A DNA stretch of 64,000 nt from Streptomyces sp. DG2A-72 (GCF_030499575.1 NZ_JASTLC010000001.1:186001-250000), one strand, 5' to 3'; shown: positions 8,796 to 19,130, counted from the first letter of the stretch. The notes: generated by a model not told the origin, from the sequence alone. Made by a program: numbers and translations.

Positions 8796-9554
8796 ATGTC
8801 CTTGTCCAAGCAGGAGTTGTTTGACCGGATCCGCCGCGACAGCCGGCAGCTGGGGCTGTCGATCCGGGCGTTGTCGCGGAAGTACGGGGTGCACCGGGGT
8901 CTGGTGCGGGAGGCGCCGCACCTGCTGCCGCTGCCGCCGGAACCGTTCGAGACGGCGATGGCTTTCCAGCCGCGGGTCACCGTCCACCTGAGCGGCGACA
9001 TGCTGGTCGTCTTCGACAACCGCCGCGAAATCGCTCGCCACGTCCGGCTCGCCGGCCGGGGGCTGGAGCACTTGGTTCTGGACCATTATCTGGAGGTGCT
9101 GCTGCGCAAGTCCGGCGCCCTGGACCGCTCCGAGGCGCTGCACCAGGCCCGCGCCGAGGGCACCTTCACCGCCGAGCACGAGGCGTTCTGGGCTCTGGCC
9201 AAGCAGCAGCTCGGCGCGAGCGATGAGACGAAAGCCCTGGTCAGGATCCTGCTGCTGCACCGCCATCAGCAGCACGCCGACGTGATCGCCGGCCTTCGCG
9301 CCGCGGTGGCGCTGGGCACCCGCAGCGAGGACGCGGTCGCGCTGGAGGCCCGCAAGGCCGCGCAGGCCGGCGGCCGGGCCCCCACCGTCAGCGCCGCCCC
9401 GGCACCGTCCGACCCATTCGAGCCGTCCGGTCCCCAGGTCAGCCACCTCACCGCGCGCCGCCTGGCCAGCTCCCTGCCCGAAGACGCCCGCCCGCTGCCC
9501 CGCCTGGAGGAATGGGACGAACTGCTCCACCTGCGCCGGATGGACTCGTCATGA
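8796..9554 (+). pseudogene. istA: IS21-family transposase IstA, internally deleted
   Basis: The N-terminal helix-turn-helix (LGLSIRALSRKYGVHRGLVR) is intact, then the sequence jumps directly to the C-terminal region (VTVHLSGDMLVVFDNRREIA, and LVRILLLHRHQQHADVIAGL). The whole DDE catalytic core of about 250 residues is missing, although the frame stays open (about 252 residues against about 500 for a complete IstA). The last residues overlap the istB start, as in intact IS21 elements. Confidence 0.75.
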
Positions 9555-10145
9555 CCAGCACGCATCACGCCCTGACCGCCCGAGCGTCCGACGCCGCGAT
9601 CGACACCGCCTGCCGTATGGTCCGGCTGCCCACCATGCGGACCCAGGCGGCAGACACCATCGCCCGCGCCGAACGCGAAGGGCTCTCCTACGCGGGTTTC
9701 CTCGCCGAGCTGCTGATGGCCGAGTGCGAATCTCGCCACCTGCGACTGGATCACCAAGAGCTACCCGCTGTGTCTGACCGGGGACTCCGGCACGGGCAAG
9801 TCCCACCTGTTGATCGGCTTGGGCACCGCTGCCGCTACGGCCGGCTACCGCGTCCGTTACACGACCGCCGCCGCCCTGGTGAACGAGCTGGTGGAGGCGG
9901 CCGACGACAAGCAGCTGGGCAAGACCATCGCCTCCAACGAGGCGTTCACCGGCTGGTCCAAGACCTTTACCGATCCACGGCTCTGTGCGGCGATCGTGGA
10001 CCGGCTCACCTTCAACGCCACCCTGATCGAGACCGGCACCGATTCTTACCGCCTGGCCCGCACAACGGGACGAAGCAAGAAACGGCCGCTCAACATCAGA
10101 CGCGATCAACACGAGAGAGTCAGCCATCACTACGGAGCATGCTGA
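9551..10145 (+). pseudogene. istB: IS21 helper ATPase IstB, two deletions and a frameshift
   Basis: The start (MTSTHHALTARASDAAIDTA) and LSYAGFLAELLMAECE are canonical IstB. A deletion with frameshift then joins to WITKSYPLCLTGDSGTGKSH, which carries the Walker A motif. GYRVRYTTAAALVNELVEAA follows up to KTIA. A second gap removes the Walker B region, and the sequence resumes at SNEAFTGWSKTFTDPRLCAA and runs to the end. The AAA+ fold cannot form. Confidence 0.75.
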
Positions 10146-10977
10146 GGATGTGGGGCCAGGCAGCCGCCCCCAAAAGTGCGTCAGCTTCGGGCGTGCCTCC
10201 GTACAGGAATCGCGCGGATGCCGACGCGGGGCTCTCGCCTGGAAGCCGCAGGCGGTGGCCGGCATCGTGGCGGGCGACCAGACGCACGGTGGTCCCGGCT
10301 GAGCGCCGGCGCCTGGCCAGTTGTTCGGCGAAGGGAAGCGACGGCCACATCGCGTCGTCGCCGCCCGCGACCAGCAGGAGATCAGCCCGAGCCTTGTCCA
10401 CGGGGATCTCAGCTGGAGGGAGCAGGTGCGCGAAGGTCAGCTCACTGCGTTCGTACCATCCGCGGATGGCGACCGGCCCGCTGCCCGGCTCTGCGGGAGT
10501 CCACGAATCATCCATCGGAATGAAAGGCAGCGCCTGCTCTCGCCAGGTCCAGGACGATCGATAGGGGTGCTGCGCTCCGTCACAGCCTGGTCCGATGTTG
10601 CACCAGACGCGAGACGTGGGCGACAGCGCGATGACCACGTCCACGCGCGGATCGTGCACCGCCGTAAGCAGAGCTGCCTCAGCCCCCTTTGAGTAACCCA
10701 GGATGCCGATGCGTTCCGCCCCATTCGCTTGGAGCAAGTCGACGGCGGTGGTGAAGATCTCCAGGGGGATCTCGCAGATTCCCGGGGACTGCCCCGGCCC
10801 GCCGAACCAGCGGATCGACAAGGCAGTCATGCCCTGCTCTGCGAGGATGTGTGTTCTCTCCCGTTCGACGCGCCCGCTGGAACCCGCCAGAACCAGAACG
10901 CCGATGTCGCTGCCGCGGGCAGGAGCGACCAAAACGCCTTCCCAAGGATCGGTCAGCTCGCGCTCAGTGACATCCAC
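10120..10977 (-). CDS. BAAT C-terminal-type acyl-CoA hydrolase (alpha/beta hydrolase)
   Basis: 285 residues from GTG 10977 (VDVTERELTDPWEGVLVAPA); the open frame extends upstream but without family sequence. After a beta-strand (GVLVLAGSSG) and LSIRWFGGPGQSP it has the nucleophile elbow GYSKGAEAALL, then IALSPTSRVWCNIGP, the acid loop LLLVAGGDDAMWPS and the histidine in RHDAGHRLRLPG. This Ser-Asp-His arrangement with 'SKGAE' is typical of bacterial proteins with the bile-acid-CoA:amino-acid acyltransferase/acyl-CoA thioesterase C-terminal domain. The N-terminal thioesterase domain of the eukaryotic enzymes is absent. It converges with the istB remnant (26-bp overlap of 3' ends). Substrate unknown. 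Confidence 0.75.
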   Translation of the reverse strand: MDVTERELTDPWEGVLVAPARGSDIGVLVLAGSSGRVERERTHILAEQGMTALSIRWFGGPGQSPGICEIPLEIFTTAVDLLQANGAERIGILGYSKGAEAALLTAVHDPRVDVVIALSPTSRVWCNIGPGCDGAQHPYRSSWTWREQALPFIPMDDSWTPAEPGSGPVAIRGWYERSELTFAHLLPPAEIPVDKARADLLLVAGGDDAMWPSLPFAEQLARRRRSAGTTVRLVARHDAGHRLRLPGESPASASARFLYGGTPEADALLGAAAWPHILSMLRSDG

Positions 10978-11368
10978 ATGGCCCCTGTCGGTCCGCCTCA
11001 GCCGCTCAGCACAGCCTAATCGGCCTCGTCGCCCGTCCCAGACCGACCGCACCCCGGCCCCGCACAGCCGCCAGCAGAGGCAATCCTGCGGTCCCACATG
11101 ACGCCGCTCTCCGGGGCCACCTCAAGTCGCCGGATCTTCACCGACCACCTGCAGAATGGAGCCGATTGGAGTCGCCTGGGTGGGGCCGCTGAATGCCGCC
11201 CCACCCAGGTGACCGGGTAGCCCATGGCACTATCGGGCAACGGGTGAACTGCGGACGAATTCTGGCTTTTCCTCTGGTCAGGACCTGGTCAGGAACGAGG
11301 TTGCGGCTCTGCGGCCTGCTTAGGCTCGTCAGCGCCGCCTCGTTCGTACGACTCCCAGGAGGCCCGGC
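10978..11368. other. Divergent intergenic region between the BAAT-type hydrolase and efeO
   Basis: About 390 bp without a supported gene. It must hold both promoters and contains a strong hairpin (11171-11213). A TTAGGCT half-site near 11321 resembles half of an actinobacterial iron-repressor box, but I could not find a matching second arm. Confidence 0.4.
11171..11213. repeat. Long inverted repeat (hairpin) upstream of efeO
   Basis: GTCGCCTGGGTGGGGC (11171-11186) can pair with GCCCCACCCAGGTGAC (11198-11213): 16 pairs with one G.U and an 11-nt loop. It lies between divergent genes, so it is not at the 3' end of either. It may insulate the two promoters, act as an RNA leader structure or be an IS scar. 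Confidence 0.55.
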
Positions 11369-12628
11369 GTGCCCGAAACCGCCCTTGACGCCGACGTCGT
11401 GTCCGGCCCCATGCCGCCCCCGCCCGGCCCCGCCACCCGGCGGCGCATGGTGCTGCTCGCGGGCGGCGCCCTGGTGGCCGCGGCGGCGATTACTGCGGGC
11501 GTGCTGACGGCCGGAGGCTCCGGTGCCGGCACGCCCGCACCGACCGCGCCCGACGGCCTGCGGCACACCACCGTCGAGGTCGCCCCCTCCGGCTGCGGAC
11601 GCGGCTGGACGCACCCCGCTGCGGGCCGCCAAGTGTTCGACCTGCGCAACACCTCCAGTACGGCGGCCGAGGTGTATCTGACCGACCCGAAGACGGGCGC
11701 GGTGTACGGGGAGGTCGAGGGGCTCGCCCCGGGCACCGTCCGCCCGATGCCGGTGGTCCTCGGCGACGGCTCGTTCGCCTTCAAGTGCCTGCCCGACGAC
11801 GCGGATGCCGTCACCGGCCCCACCGTGCACATCACCGGCGCCGACGTGAAGAGCGGCCCGGCGGCCGTTCCCGTCTCCCAGCAGGACCTCATCCCGCCCA
11901 CGCTCGCATACCAGACATGGATCCAAGCCCGCACCGTCGAGCTGGCGCAGAAGACCGACGTACTGCGCGACGCCGTCGTCCGCGGCGACCTCTCCGCCGC
12001 CCGTGCCGCCTGGCTGCCCGCACACCTGGTGTACGAGCGGATGGGCGCCGCGTACGGCACCTTCGGCGACGCCGACTCGTCGATCAACGGGACCACGGCC
12101 GGGCTGTCCGGCGGCGTCCACGACCCGGACTTCGCCGGGTTCCACCGGCTCGAGTACGGCCTCTGGCACGGCGAGTCGGCCGGCAGCCTGCGCGGCCCGG
12201 CCGACCGGCTCGCCAAGGCCGTACGCGCGCTGCGCGACAGTTGGCCCACCCAGCGGATGGACCCGGCCGACGTCGGCCTGCGCGCGCACGAAATCCTGGA
12301 GAACACCGTGCAGTTCGAGCTGACCGGCCGCACCGACTACGGCAGCGGCACCAACCTGGCCACCGCCCGCGCCAACCTCGACGGCACCCGGGTGCTGCTC
12401 GGGTACCTGCGCCCGCTGCTCAAGACCCGCGACACCGGCCTGCCCGGCCTCGACACCTGGGTGGACCGCACCCAGCACACGCTCGACGGCTTCGACCACA
12501 ACGGCCGCTGGACCCCGCTGGCCGAACTCACCCGCACGCAGCGGGAGAAGGTCGACGCGGACCTGAGCGAACTGGTCGAGCGGCTCGCTGATGTGGCCGC
12601 CCTCACCGACGTACGGAGGACCGCGTGA
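11369..12628 (+). CDS. efeO: Iron uptake protein EfeO (cupredoxin-like plus M75 domain)
   Basis: 419 residues; GTG start behind CAGGAGG. An N-terminal membrane/signal segment ([20 protein letters not shown], about 28-47) anchors or exports it. Residues about 65-155 form the cupredoxin-like domain and about 170-410 the helical M75 domain. The M75 HxxE signature is HRLE at 259-262 ([12 protein letters not shown]), and AHEILENT lies at 306-313. EfeO binds ferrous/ferric iron outside the membrane and hands it to the EfeU permease together with EfeB. efeB overlaps it by 4 bp (GTGA), so the two are translationally coupled. No efeU is present here. Confidence 0.9.
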   Translation: MPETALDADVVSGPMPPPPGPATRRRMVLLAGGALVAAAAITAGVLTAGGSGAGTPAPTAPDGLRHTTVEVAPSGCGRGWTHPAAGRQVFDLRNTSSTAAEVYLTDPKTGAVYGEVEGLAPGTVRPMPVVLGDGSFAFKCLPDDADAVTGPTVHITGADVKSGPAAVPVSQQDLIPPTLAYQTWIQARTVELAQKTDVLRDAVVRGDLSAARAAWLPAHLVYERMGAAYGTFGDADSSINGTTAGLSGGVHDPDFAGFHRLEYGLWHGESAGSLRGPADRLAKAVRALRDSWPTQRMDPADVGLRAHEILENTVQFELTGRTDYGSGTNLATARANLDGTRVLLGYLRPLLKTRDTGLPGLDTWVDRTQHTLDGFDHNGRWTPLAELTRTQREKVDADLSELVERLADVAALTDVRRTA

Positions 12629-13848
12629 ACCCGGTGTACAAGGTCGGCCGCCGGGGCTTCCTGGCGAGCGCGGCAGCCGTGGCCGGCACCGGACTCGTGG
12701 CCGCCGACCACGGCGCCGCCTCCGCCGCCGCACCGGACCAGGCGAGCAGACGTGTGCCCTTCCACGGCATGCACCAGGCCGGGATCACCACCCCGGCCCA
12801 ACGCGCCACCGCCTTCCTGTCCTTCGACGCCACCGCCGAAAGCCGCGACGAACTGACCGACCTGCTGTGTACCCTCACCGACCGGGCCCGCTTCCTCACC
12901 ACCGGCGGCAGCCCGGACTCGCTCGGCATCACTGCTCCCCCGACCGACTCCGGCACCCTCGGCACGACCATCCCGGCCGACCATCTGACCGTCACTGTCG
13001 GCGTCGGCGCCTCCCTCTTCGACGACCGCTACGGCCTCGCGAACCGAAGGCCGCACCGGCTCACCGCCATGCCCTCATTCCCCGACGACGACCTCAACGC
13101 CGCCTGGTGCCACGGCGATCTGAGCGTGCAGTTCTGCGCCGCCAACCCGGACACGGTGCTGCACGCCCTGCGCGACGTCACCCGGCACACCCGCGGCGGC
13201 ATGCAGGTGCGCTGGCGCATGGACGGCTTCATCAGCCCGCCCCGCCCCTCCGGCACCCCGCGCAACCACATGGGCTTCAAGGACGGCACCGCCAACCCCG
13301 ACGTGCGCGACGCCCGCGAGATGAACCGCCTCGTGTGGGTGGGCAGGGACAGCGGCGAGCCGGACTGGGCGACCGGCGGCAGCTACCAGGTCGTACGTCT
13401 CATCCGCATGCTGGTGGAGTTCTGGGACCGGGTCTCAATCACCGAGCAGGAGCGGATGTTCGGCCGCGCCCGCGACACCGGCGCGCCCCTGGACGGCCGC
13501 CACGAGGCCGACACCCCCAACTACCCCCAGGACCCCAAGGGCGACGTGATCCCACTGGACAGCCACATCCGGCTGGCCAACCCGCGCACCCCCGCCACCG
13601 ACGACCAGCGCATCCTGCGCCGCGCCTACAACTACGACCTCGGCATGGACAGCAACGGCAACCTCGACATGGGCCTGCTGTTCTGCTGCTACCAGCAGGA
13701 CCTGGCCCGGCAGTTCGAGACCTTGCAGAAACGGCTGGCCGGCGAACCGCTGGTCGACTACATCACCCCGTTCGGCGGCGGCTACTTCTTCGCCCTGCCC
13801 GGTGTCAGGGACACATCCGACTGGCTGGGACGCGGCATGATGGCCTGA
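12625..13848 (+). CDS. efeB: Tat-exported Dyp-type heme peroxidase EfeB
   Basis: 407 residues; GTG start overlapping the efeO stop. A twin-arginine signal ([20 protein letters not shown]) is followed by the Dyp fold. The GxxDG motif GFKDGTANP is at 217-225 with the distal aspartate at 220, and '[17 protein letters not shown]' and '[19 protein letters not shown]' are classical EfeB sequence. The enzyme oxidises ferrous iron or extracts iron from heme in the EfeUOB system. Its length matches EfeB from other actinobacteria. It is co-expressed with efeO and probably controlled by iron. Confidence 0.92.
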   Translation: MNPVYKVGRRGFLASAAAVAGTGLVAADHGAASAAAPDQASRRVPFHGMHQAGITTPAQRATAFLSFDATAESRDELTDLLCTLTDRARFLTTGGSPDSLGITAPPTDSGTLGTTIPADHLTVTVGVGASLFDDRYGLANRRPHRLTAMPSFPDDDLNAAWCHGDLSVQFCAANPDTVLHALRDVTRHTRGGMQVRWRMDGFISPPRPSGTPRNHMGFKDGTANPDVRDAREMNRLVWVGRDSGEPDWATGGSYQVVRLIRMLVEFWDRVSITEQERMFGRARDTGAPLDGRHEADTPNYPQDPKGDVIPLDSHIRLANPRTPATDDQRILRRAYNYDLGMDSNGNLDMGLLFCCYQQDLARQFETLQKRLAGEPLVDYITPFGGGYFFALPGVRDTSDWLGRGMMA

Positions 13849-14033
13849 TCTCGCCGACCCATACCGGTCAAGAACAGCCAAAAAGACCATGAGGATTTCC
13901 TGACCGAACGTTCTCTCGCCCGTCGTTGCCGCTCCCCCGCCCCGCCGCCACGATTGCCCAAGATCCCGTGGTAGACGCCATGGCCACCTACGTCGTGGCA
14001 GCGGAACTCAGTGCTCTCGGAAGGCGAGACAGC

Positions 14034-15929
14034 ATGATCGGCACAGGAAGAATCCCAGGCACGCGACGCCGGTTGGCTCGCGTGGGCGCTCTGCTCGGCG
14101 CCGCCGCCCTGGCGACCGCGAGCGGCGCCGTCCCCGCGTCGGCAGCCTCGGCGCACGGCGGTCACGGCCTCTTGGGCACGCGCACGGCGACGCCGATCAA
14201 GCACGTGGTGGTGATCTACGACGAGAACGTGTCATTCGACCACTACTTCGCCACGTACCCCCAGGCCGCCAACACCGACGGCACCACGTTCAAGGCCGCG
14301 GCCCACACCCCGAAGACCGACAACCTCCGCACCGCCGGGCTGCTGACGAAGAACCCGAACCTGTACGCCCCCAAGCGGCTTTCCGGCTCACAGGCCATGA
14401 CCTGCGACCAGAACCACTCCTACGGCCCCGAGCAGTACGCGGCCGACGGCGGCAAGGCCGACAAGTACGTCGAGAACACCGAAGTCAGCAAGTGCACCGG
14501 CCTGTTCGGCGAACCCGGCCTGGTGATGGACTACTACGACGGCAACACCGTCACCGCCCTGTGGAACTACGCCCAGCACTACACCCTCAACGAGAGGTCC
14601 TTCAGCTCGGTCTACGGCCCCTCCACCCCCGGCGCCCTCAGCCTGGTCTCCGGCCAGACCCACGGCGTCATCTCCGTCGACCCCGCCTCCGGCACCGAAA
14701 ACCCGAAGCAGACCAAGACCCCTGACTCGTACACCGTCGTCTCCCCGAACTCCCAGGGCGTCGGCACGGTCACCAACGACCCCGACCCCGCCTACGACGA
14801 CTGCTCCGACAAGGACCACACCAGCACCAACGCGCTCGCCGCGATGCAGGGCAGGAACATCGGCGACCTGCTCAACGCCAAGGGCGTGACGTGGGGTTGG
14901 TTCCAGGGCGGCTTCCGGCCCAGCACCCCGTGGGACGGTAAGCAGGGCGACTACGCCGAGTGCGGAGGCACCGCACACACCAACGTCGGCGGCGCGGCGG
15001 TGGAGGACTACAGCCCCCACCACTCGCCCTTCGAGTACTACAAGTCCACGGCCAACCCACACCACCTCGCCCCGAAGAACATCGCCGAGATCGGGCACAA
15101 CGGCCGCGCCAACCACAACTACGACCTGGCCGACTTCGACGCCGCCCTCAAGACCGGCCACCTCCCCGCGGTCAGCTTCCTCAAGGCCGCCGAGTACCAG
15201 GACGGCCACGCCGGTTACTCCGACCCGGTCGACGAGCAGCACTTCCTCGTCAAGGAGATCAACGCCCTGCAGCAGTCCCCCGAGTGGAAGTCCACCGCCG
15301 TCGTGGTCGCCTACGACGACTCCGACGGCTGGTACGACCACGTCACCTCGAAGGTGCTCAACGGCTCGAAGGACTCCACCGTCGGCTCCAACGGCAAGGC
15401 CCTCGACAGCCCCGCCTGCCAGGCCGGCCCGGCTGCCGCGGGCGGCTACGCGGACCGCTGCGGCCCCGGCACCCGCCAGCCGCTGCTGGTCATCTCCCCC
15501 TACAGCAAGGTCAATTCGGTCGACCGCACTCCCACCGAGCAGGCGTCGATCACCCAGTTCATCGAGGACAACTGGCACACCGGCCGCATCGGCGACGCCT
15601 CCTTCGACCGCCGCGCCGGCACCCTCACCCACATGTTCGACTTCCGGCACCCCAACAACCGGCAGGTGCTGCTCAACTCGGACGGCTCGGTCAAGTCGGT
15701 GAAGAAGATCCCGCACTGTGCCCAGACGCCGGCGTCCGCCTCCACCCAGGCCGCGTACCCGCCGTACGTCCAAGACCTCAAGGCCCAGAACGTCGCCGAC
15801 AGCAGCCCCGCATCCCCGGCCCTGCCCATCACCCTCGCCGCAGGGCTTCTGACCGCGGGTGCGGCAACTGCCGGGTTCGCCCTGCACCGCCGCAGGACAC
15901 GCGCCGGAGGCAGCACCCCGAGCGTGTGA
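14034..15929 (+). CDS. Secreted, C-terminally anchored phosphoesterase (phospholipase C family)
   Basis: 631 residues from the ATG at 14034, preceded by GGAAGGCGA. A Sec signal (about 12-40, ending ASAASA) precedes IKHVVVIYDENVSFDHYFAT, the metal-binding start of the bacterial phosphoesterase/phospholipase C and acid phosphatase (AcpA) superfamily. Further family motifs are the 'GPSTPGALSLVSGQTHG' region, AVVVAYDDSDGWYDHV and QPLLVISPYSKVNSV. A helix near the C-terminus (ITLAAGLLTAGAATAGFAL) followed by RRRTR suggests a membrane-anchored surface enzyme. It probably releases phosphate from lipids or other esters. It stands alone downstream of efeB. Confidence 0.85.
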   Translation: MIGTGRIPGTRRRLARVGALLGAAALATASGAVPASAASAHGGHGLLGTRTATPIKHVVVIYDENVSFDHYFATYPQAANTDGTTFKAAAHTPKTDNLRTAGLLTKNPNLYAPKRLSGSQAMTCDQNHSYGPEQYAADGGKADKYVENTEVSKCTGLFGEPGLVMDYYDGNTVTALWNYAQHYTLNERSFSSVYGPSTPGALSLVSGQTHGVISVDPASGTENPKQTKTPDSYTVVSPNSQGVGTVTNDPDPAYDDCSDKDHTSTNALAAMQGRNIGDLLNAKGVTWGWFQGGFRPSTPWDGKQGDYAECGGTAHTNVGGAAVEDYSPHHSPFEYYKSTANPHHLAPKNIAEIGHNGRANHNYDLADFDAALKTGHLPAVSFLKAAEYQDGHAGYSDPVDEQHFLVKEINALQQSPEWKSTAVVVAYDDSDGWYDHVTSKVLNGSKDSTVGSNGKALDSPACQAGPAAAGGYADRCGPGTRQPLLVISPYSKVNSVDRTPTEQASITQFIEDNWHTGRIGDASFDRRAGTLTHMFDFRHPNNRQVLLNSDGSVKSVKKIPHCAQTPASASTQAAYPPYVQDLKAQNVADSSPASPALPITLAAGLLTAGAATAGFALHRRRTRAGGSTPSV

Positions 15930-15989
15930 ACCGCTCGCAGCTCAGCGGGCGGCGCCGGTTCGGACCGGTCGCGGGGCATGGACCCGGCA

Positions 15990-17387
15990 TCATGCGGCTG
16001 ACGGCGGGATGTTCTGGTTGGCGCGGAAGAAGTTGTCCGGGTCGTAGGCGCGCTTGACCGACGCCAGCCTGTCGTAGTTGCCGCGGTAAGTGCTTCTCAC
16101 TCGCTCCGGGCCCTCCTGCTCTCCCAGGAAGTTGATGTAGGAGCCGCCCATGGAGTGCGGGTGCAGATCGGTCCAGTAATCGACGCACCACTGCCGGATC
16201 ACGTCGGCGTTGGCGGGGTCGGGGTCGATTCCGCCGATCACGCCCGACCAGACGGCGTCCCGGTACGCCCACGCCGTGTCGTCGGCACTTACCCGGTGGG
16301 CCGCCCCGTCCACCGGGTACAGGTGCATCGTCGACAGATCGGTGGGGATGTTCTCCCCGTACCGCTGGTGCACCTCGATCGCGGCGTCGGAGATGCTGTC
16401 GAAGAAGTCGCCGCGCCAGTACCACTGCAGTCCCTTGGGGATCAGTTCGTCGAACATGGTCTGCAGGCCGGGGTAGGGCATGGGGGTCGTGAAGTGGAAG
16501 GCGGGCGGCGCCGGTTCGTTCACCGCGGACAGCATCTCCTCCAGGCGGTTGGCTTCGAGGTCACCGGTGTAGCACCACACCACGCCGCACACCTTCTGCC
16601 CGTGGATCGGCTCCGGGAACGGTGGCCCGGGCGGCACGACGAGCACGGCGAAGAAGCCGCTGAGGTCCTCCGGTGCAGCGGGCAGGAACTCCCGGTACCA
16701 GCGCAGCACCTCCCCGGTGCGGTCGATGGGCCACACCGTCACCGCGACCCCGACCGTGTGCACCGGATGCAGGCGGAAGTTGAACGATGTGATCACGCCG
16801 AAGTTCCCGCCGCCTCCCCGCAGTGCCCAGAACAGGTCCGGGTGGTCCTTCTCCGATGCGGTGACGAAGGTGCCGTCGGCGAGGACGACGTCGGCGGACA
16901 GCAGGCTGTCGATCGTCAGTGCGTACTTGCGGGTGAGATGACCGTGGCCGCCGCCCAGGGTGAGGCCGCCCACCCCGGTGGTCGACATGATGCCGGCCGG
17001 CACGCCGAGGCCGAATGCGTGGGTTGCGTGGTCCACGTCACCGAGCTGACTGCCGCCGCCCACCCGCACGGTGCTCGTCGCCGGGTCCACGCGCACCCAG
17101 CGCATCGGTGACAGGTCGAGCACCAGCCCGTCGTCGACCAGGCACAGACCCGGCCCGCTGTGGCCGCCGCCGCGCACCGCGAGCTCCACGCCGGCGTCCT
17201 GGGCGAAGGCGATCGTGGCCTTCACGTCCGCGGCGTCGACACACTGCGCGATGGCGGCGGGCCGCCGGTCGATCATGGCGTTGTAGATGCTTCGGGCCTC
17301 GTCATAGCCCGGGTTCTGGGGAGCGAGGACAGATCCCCGCAGTGCCTCGCGCAGGCTCTGGAGAGCCGTTCCGTCGATACCGCCCAT
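15990..17387 (-). CDS. FAD-linked oxidase (PCMH fold with BBE domain)
   Basis: 465 residues from the ATG at 17387 (MGGIDGTALQSL), chosen because GGGGTG lies 8 bp upstream. The FAD domain shows AVRGGGHSGPGLCLVDDGLV, whose histidine is the usual 8-alpha-histidyl FAD attachment site, and GGLTLGGGHGHLTRKYAL. The position that is cysteine in doubly linked berberine-bridge enzymes appears not to be Cys here, so a single covalent bond is expected. The C-terminus carries the BBE motif (YDRLASVKRAYDPDNFFRAN). No signal peptide is visible, so it is probably cytosolic. It converges with the phosphoesterase gene. Substrate unknown; sugar or polyketide-derived alcohols are typical of the family. Confidence 0.85.
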   Translation of the reverse strand: MGGIDGTALQSLREALRGSVLAPQNPGYDEARSIYNAMIDRRPAAIAQCVDAADVKATIAFAQDAGVELAVRGGGHSGPGLCLVDDGLVLDLSPMRWVRVDPATSTVRVGGGSQLGDVDHATHAFGLGVPAGIMSTTGVGGLTLGGGHGHLTRKYALTIDSLLSADVVLADGTFVTASEKDHPDLFWALRGGGGNFGVITSFNFRLHPVHTVGVAVTVWPIDRTGEVLRWYREFLPAAPEDLSGFFAVLVVPPGPPFPEPIHGQKVCGVVWCYTGDLEANRLEEMLSAVNEPAPPAFHFTTPMPYPGLQTMFDELIPKGLQWYWRGDFFDSISDAAIEVHQRYGENIPTDLSTMHLYPVDGAAHRVSADDTAWAYRDAVWSGVIGGIDPDPANADVIRQWCVDYWTDLHPHSMGGSYINFLGEQEGPERVRSTYRGNYDRLASVKRAYDPDNFFRANQNIPPSAA

Positions 17388-17797
17388 GGCTGAACACCCC
17401 ATTGGGAGAACCGGAAAGATCGTGACCTCGCGGACGGATGGGACGCGCGACGTCCGAGCGGACCCCCCGGAGGCGTGCGTGGACCCGTGTGCGCTTCGAA
17501 TCAACACCGTCGAGGCGGGCACTCACCCACCACGTTTCAGTCTCGTTCAGCCCGGCACCGCCCGCAATTCGAGCACAGGGCCGGGGCGACAACCGCCCAC
17601 CTCACCTGGGCACCGCACGTAGGCGACGGCAGGGCACACAGGCCAGCACGCCAGCCGCCGCCCAAGGCATCGAACGGCACCGTCCTGCCGAGGTGGCTCG
17701 CATCCACACAGGTGTCGCGTCACCGAGTCGCAACAAGCGGGGCCCGACTGCAGTCGGGTCCCGCCAGGTTCTGGGCTGCTCTTACCGAAGGGAAGGG
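17388..17797. other. Non-coding stretch with a terminator
   Basis: About 410 bp hold the oxidase promoter and the region downstream of the decayed amidase. Apart from the hairpin at 17737-17764 I see no gene or repeat. Confidence 0.4.
17737..17764 (-). terminator. Hairpin terminator downstream of the decayed amidase
   Basis: Two 13-nt arms, GCGGGGCCCGACT (17737-17749) and AGTCGGGTCCCGC (17752-17764), pair with one mismatch around a 2-nt centre. Read on the minus strand it is followed by TTGTTG. It lies 34 bp after the amidase stop. Confidence 0.55.
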
Positions 17798-19110
17798 CTA
17801 CTTGATGTACACAAGGCCGTCGGTGGTGATGGTCGGACGGCCGCTGGTGCCGACCACGACGATCTTGACGGTGTGCTTGGCGCTGCTCGACCAGGTCTTG
17901 GTCCAGATCGCCTGCCGGTACAGGGTCGTGGAGGACTTCAGTAGTTGCCGGCGTAGTCGTAGGCCCGCATCGACCAGGTGGTGGCGGTGCCGGACTTGGC
18001 GGTCTTGCTGTCGCTGGTGGTGGGCGGGCCGTAGGTGGCCGTGGTGGGCGAGAGCAGCTTCACGTAGCGCAGAGGGGCGTTGTCCGCGGCCTTCTCACCG
18101 AGCGTGACCGGCACGGCGGTGGTGTTGACGGTGCCGCTGCGCAGCGACAGCTTCGGAGTGGTGCACGGCCCGCACGGCGACGGTGTGGCTGCCCAGGGCC
18201 AGGGTTGCACTGGCGGAGGTGGCGGTGCCCGAGGTGGTGGCGACGGTCTTGCCGTCGACCAGCAGCTGGAAGCTCTTGATGAGCGAGGACGGCGTGGTGG
18301 CCGTCCAGCGCGCGGTGATGGCGCCCTTCGTGCAGTACGTCGAGCCCGCCAGAGTGGCGCTGGCGACCGAGGTGACCTTCAGACCCTGAACCGGGCCGGC
18401 CGCCCAGGTGCGGATGGTCGGCAGCTGGGCGTAGAGGGAGTTACCGGGGCACTCGGTGCTGTAACCGTCACGGTGACCGGAGATCCGCTTGAACGTGTAC
18501 GTGCTGCCCGCGGTGAAGCTGGTGCCAGCGTAGTTCTTCTGGCTCGCGCCTGCGGTGAGCTGAGCGGTTCCGGGGCCGTACTGGCCGAGCTTCCAGGCCG
18601 CCACGCGGGCGACGGAGGCCAGCGCGGCGTTGGAGGCGCCGGTGGAGGCGTAGTCACCCAGCACCGCGATGCCCGTGGATTCCCGGTTCCAGCCGTAAGT
18701 GTGGGCGCCGAGCACCGGCAGGTCGATGCCGCCCTTGCGGCCCTCGAATGTGGTAGGCGTAGATGCCCCGCACGGCCGACGCCGATTCGGCGCAGGAGTA
18801 GTCGTTGCGCCAGCGGTATGGCGGACGAAGCCGACCTTGACGTCCGTGTTGCACTCCAACGGGTCGGGGCTGAGCGACTCGTCCGCACCCCAGTCGGCAC
18901 GCGAGGTGATCGGCGGCTGAGGCACGGTGGACGGCGGAGCGGAGGGCGCGGTGGGCGACGGACGCGCTCGTCGAGAGGGACGCCGATCCCGAGTCGGTGG
19001 GGGTGGTCGCGGGCGTGGGGTGTCGGTCGGCGTCGGGGACGTGGTGGTCTGGCCATCCCCCGCCGCCTCACTCCGTCCGCCTTTCGGCCCACTCCCGGAG
19101 CCGACCCCTC
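17798..19110 (-). pseudogene. Secreted N-acetylmuramoyl-L-alanine amidase (PGRP type), multiply frameshifted
   Basis: A Pro/Ser/Thr-rich linker leads into PPITSRADWGADESLSP, the start of actinobacterial peptidoglycan-recognition amidases. The core then breaks: VGFVRHTAG is in one frame, DYSCAESASAVRGIYAYHI in another, and about 20 residues are missing before TFEGRKGGIDLPVLGAHTYG. RISGHRDGYSTECPGNSLYA, with zinc and catalytic residues, is intact. C-terminal Ig-like modules follow in two more frames (RYVKLLSPTTATYGPPTTS, then KHTVKIVVVGTSGRPTITTD) to TAG 17800..17798. At least three frame changes show this gene is dead. The original N-terminus is not visible. Confidence 0.8.
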
Positions 19111-19130
19111 CGCCCCGTCCCTGCGTCGGA

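Larger units (their letters stand above)
8796..10145 (+). mobile_element. Decayed IS21-family insertion sequence (istA-istB)
   Basis: Two consecutive reading frames correspond to the IS21 transposase IstA and its ATPase helper IstB, overlapping as usual (istB begins at 9551 inside the end of istA). Both have lost internal segments, so the element cannot move itself. Terminal repeats were not identified with confidence. Confidence 0.75.

Noticed and set aside
13926..14033. Upstream extension of the phosphoesterase frame
   Set aside because: The extra 36 residues lack signal-peptide character, whereas the ATG at 14034 has a ribosome site and a normal signal peptide.
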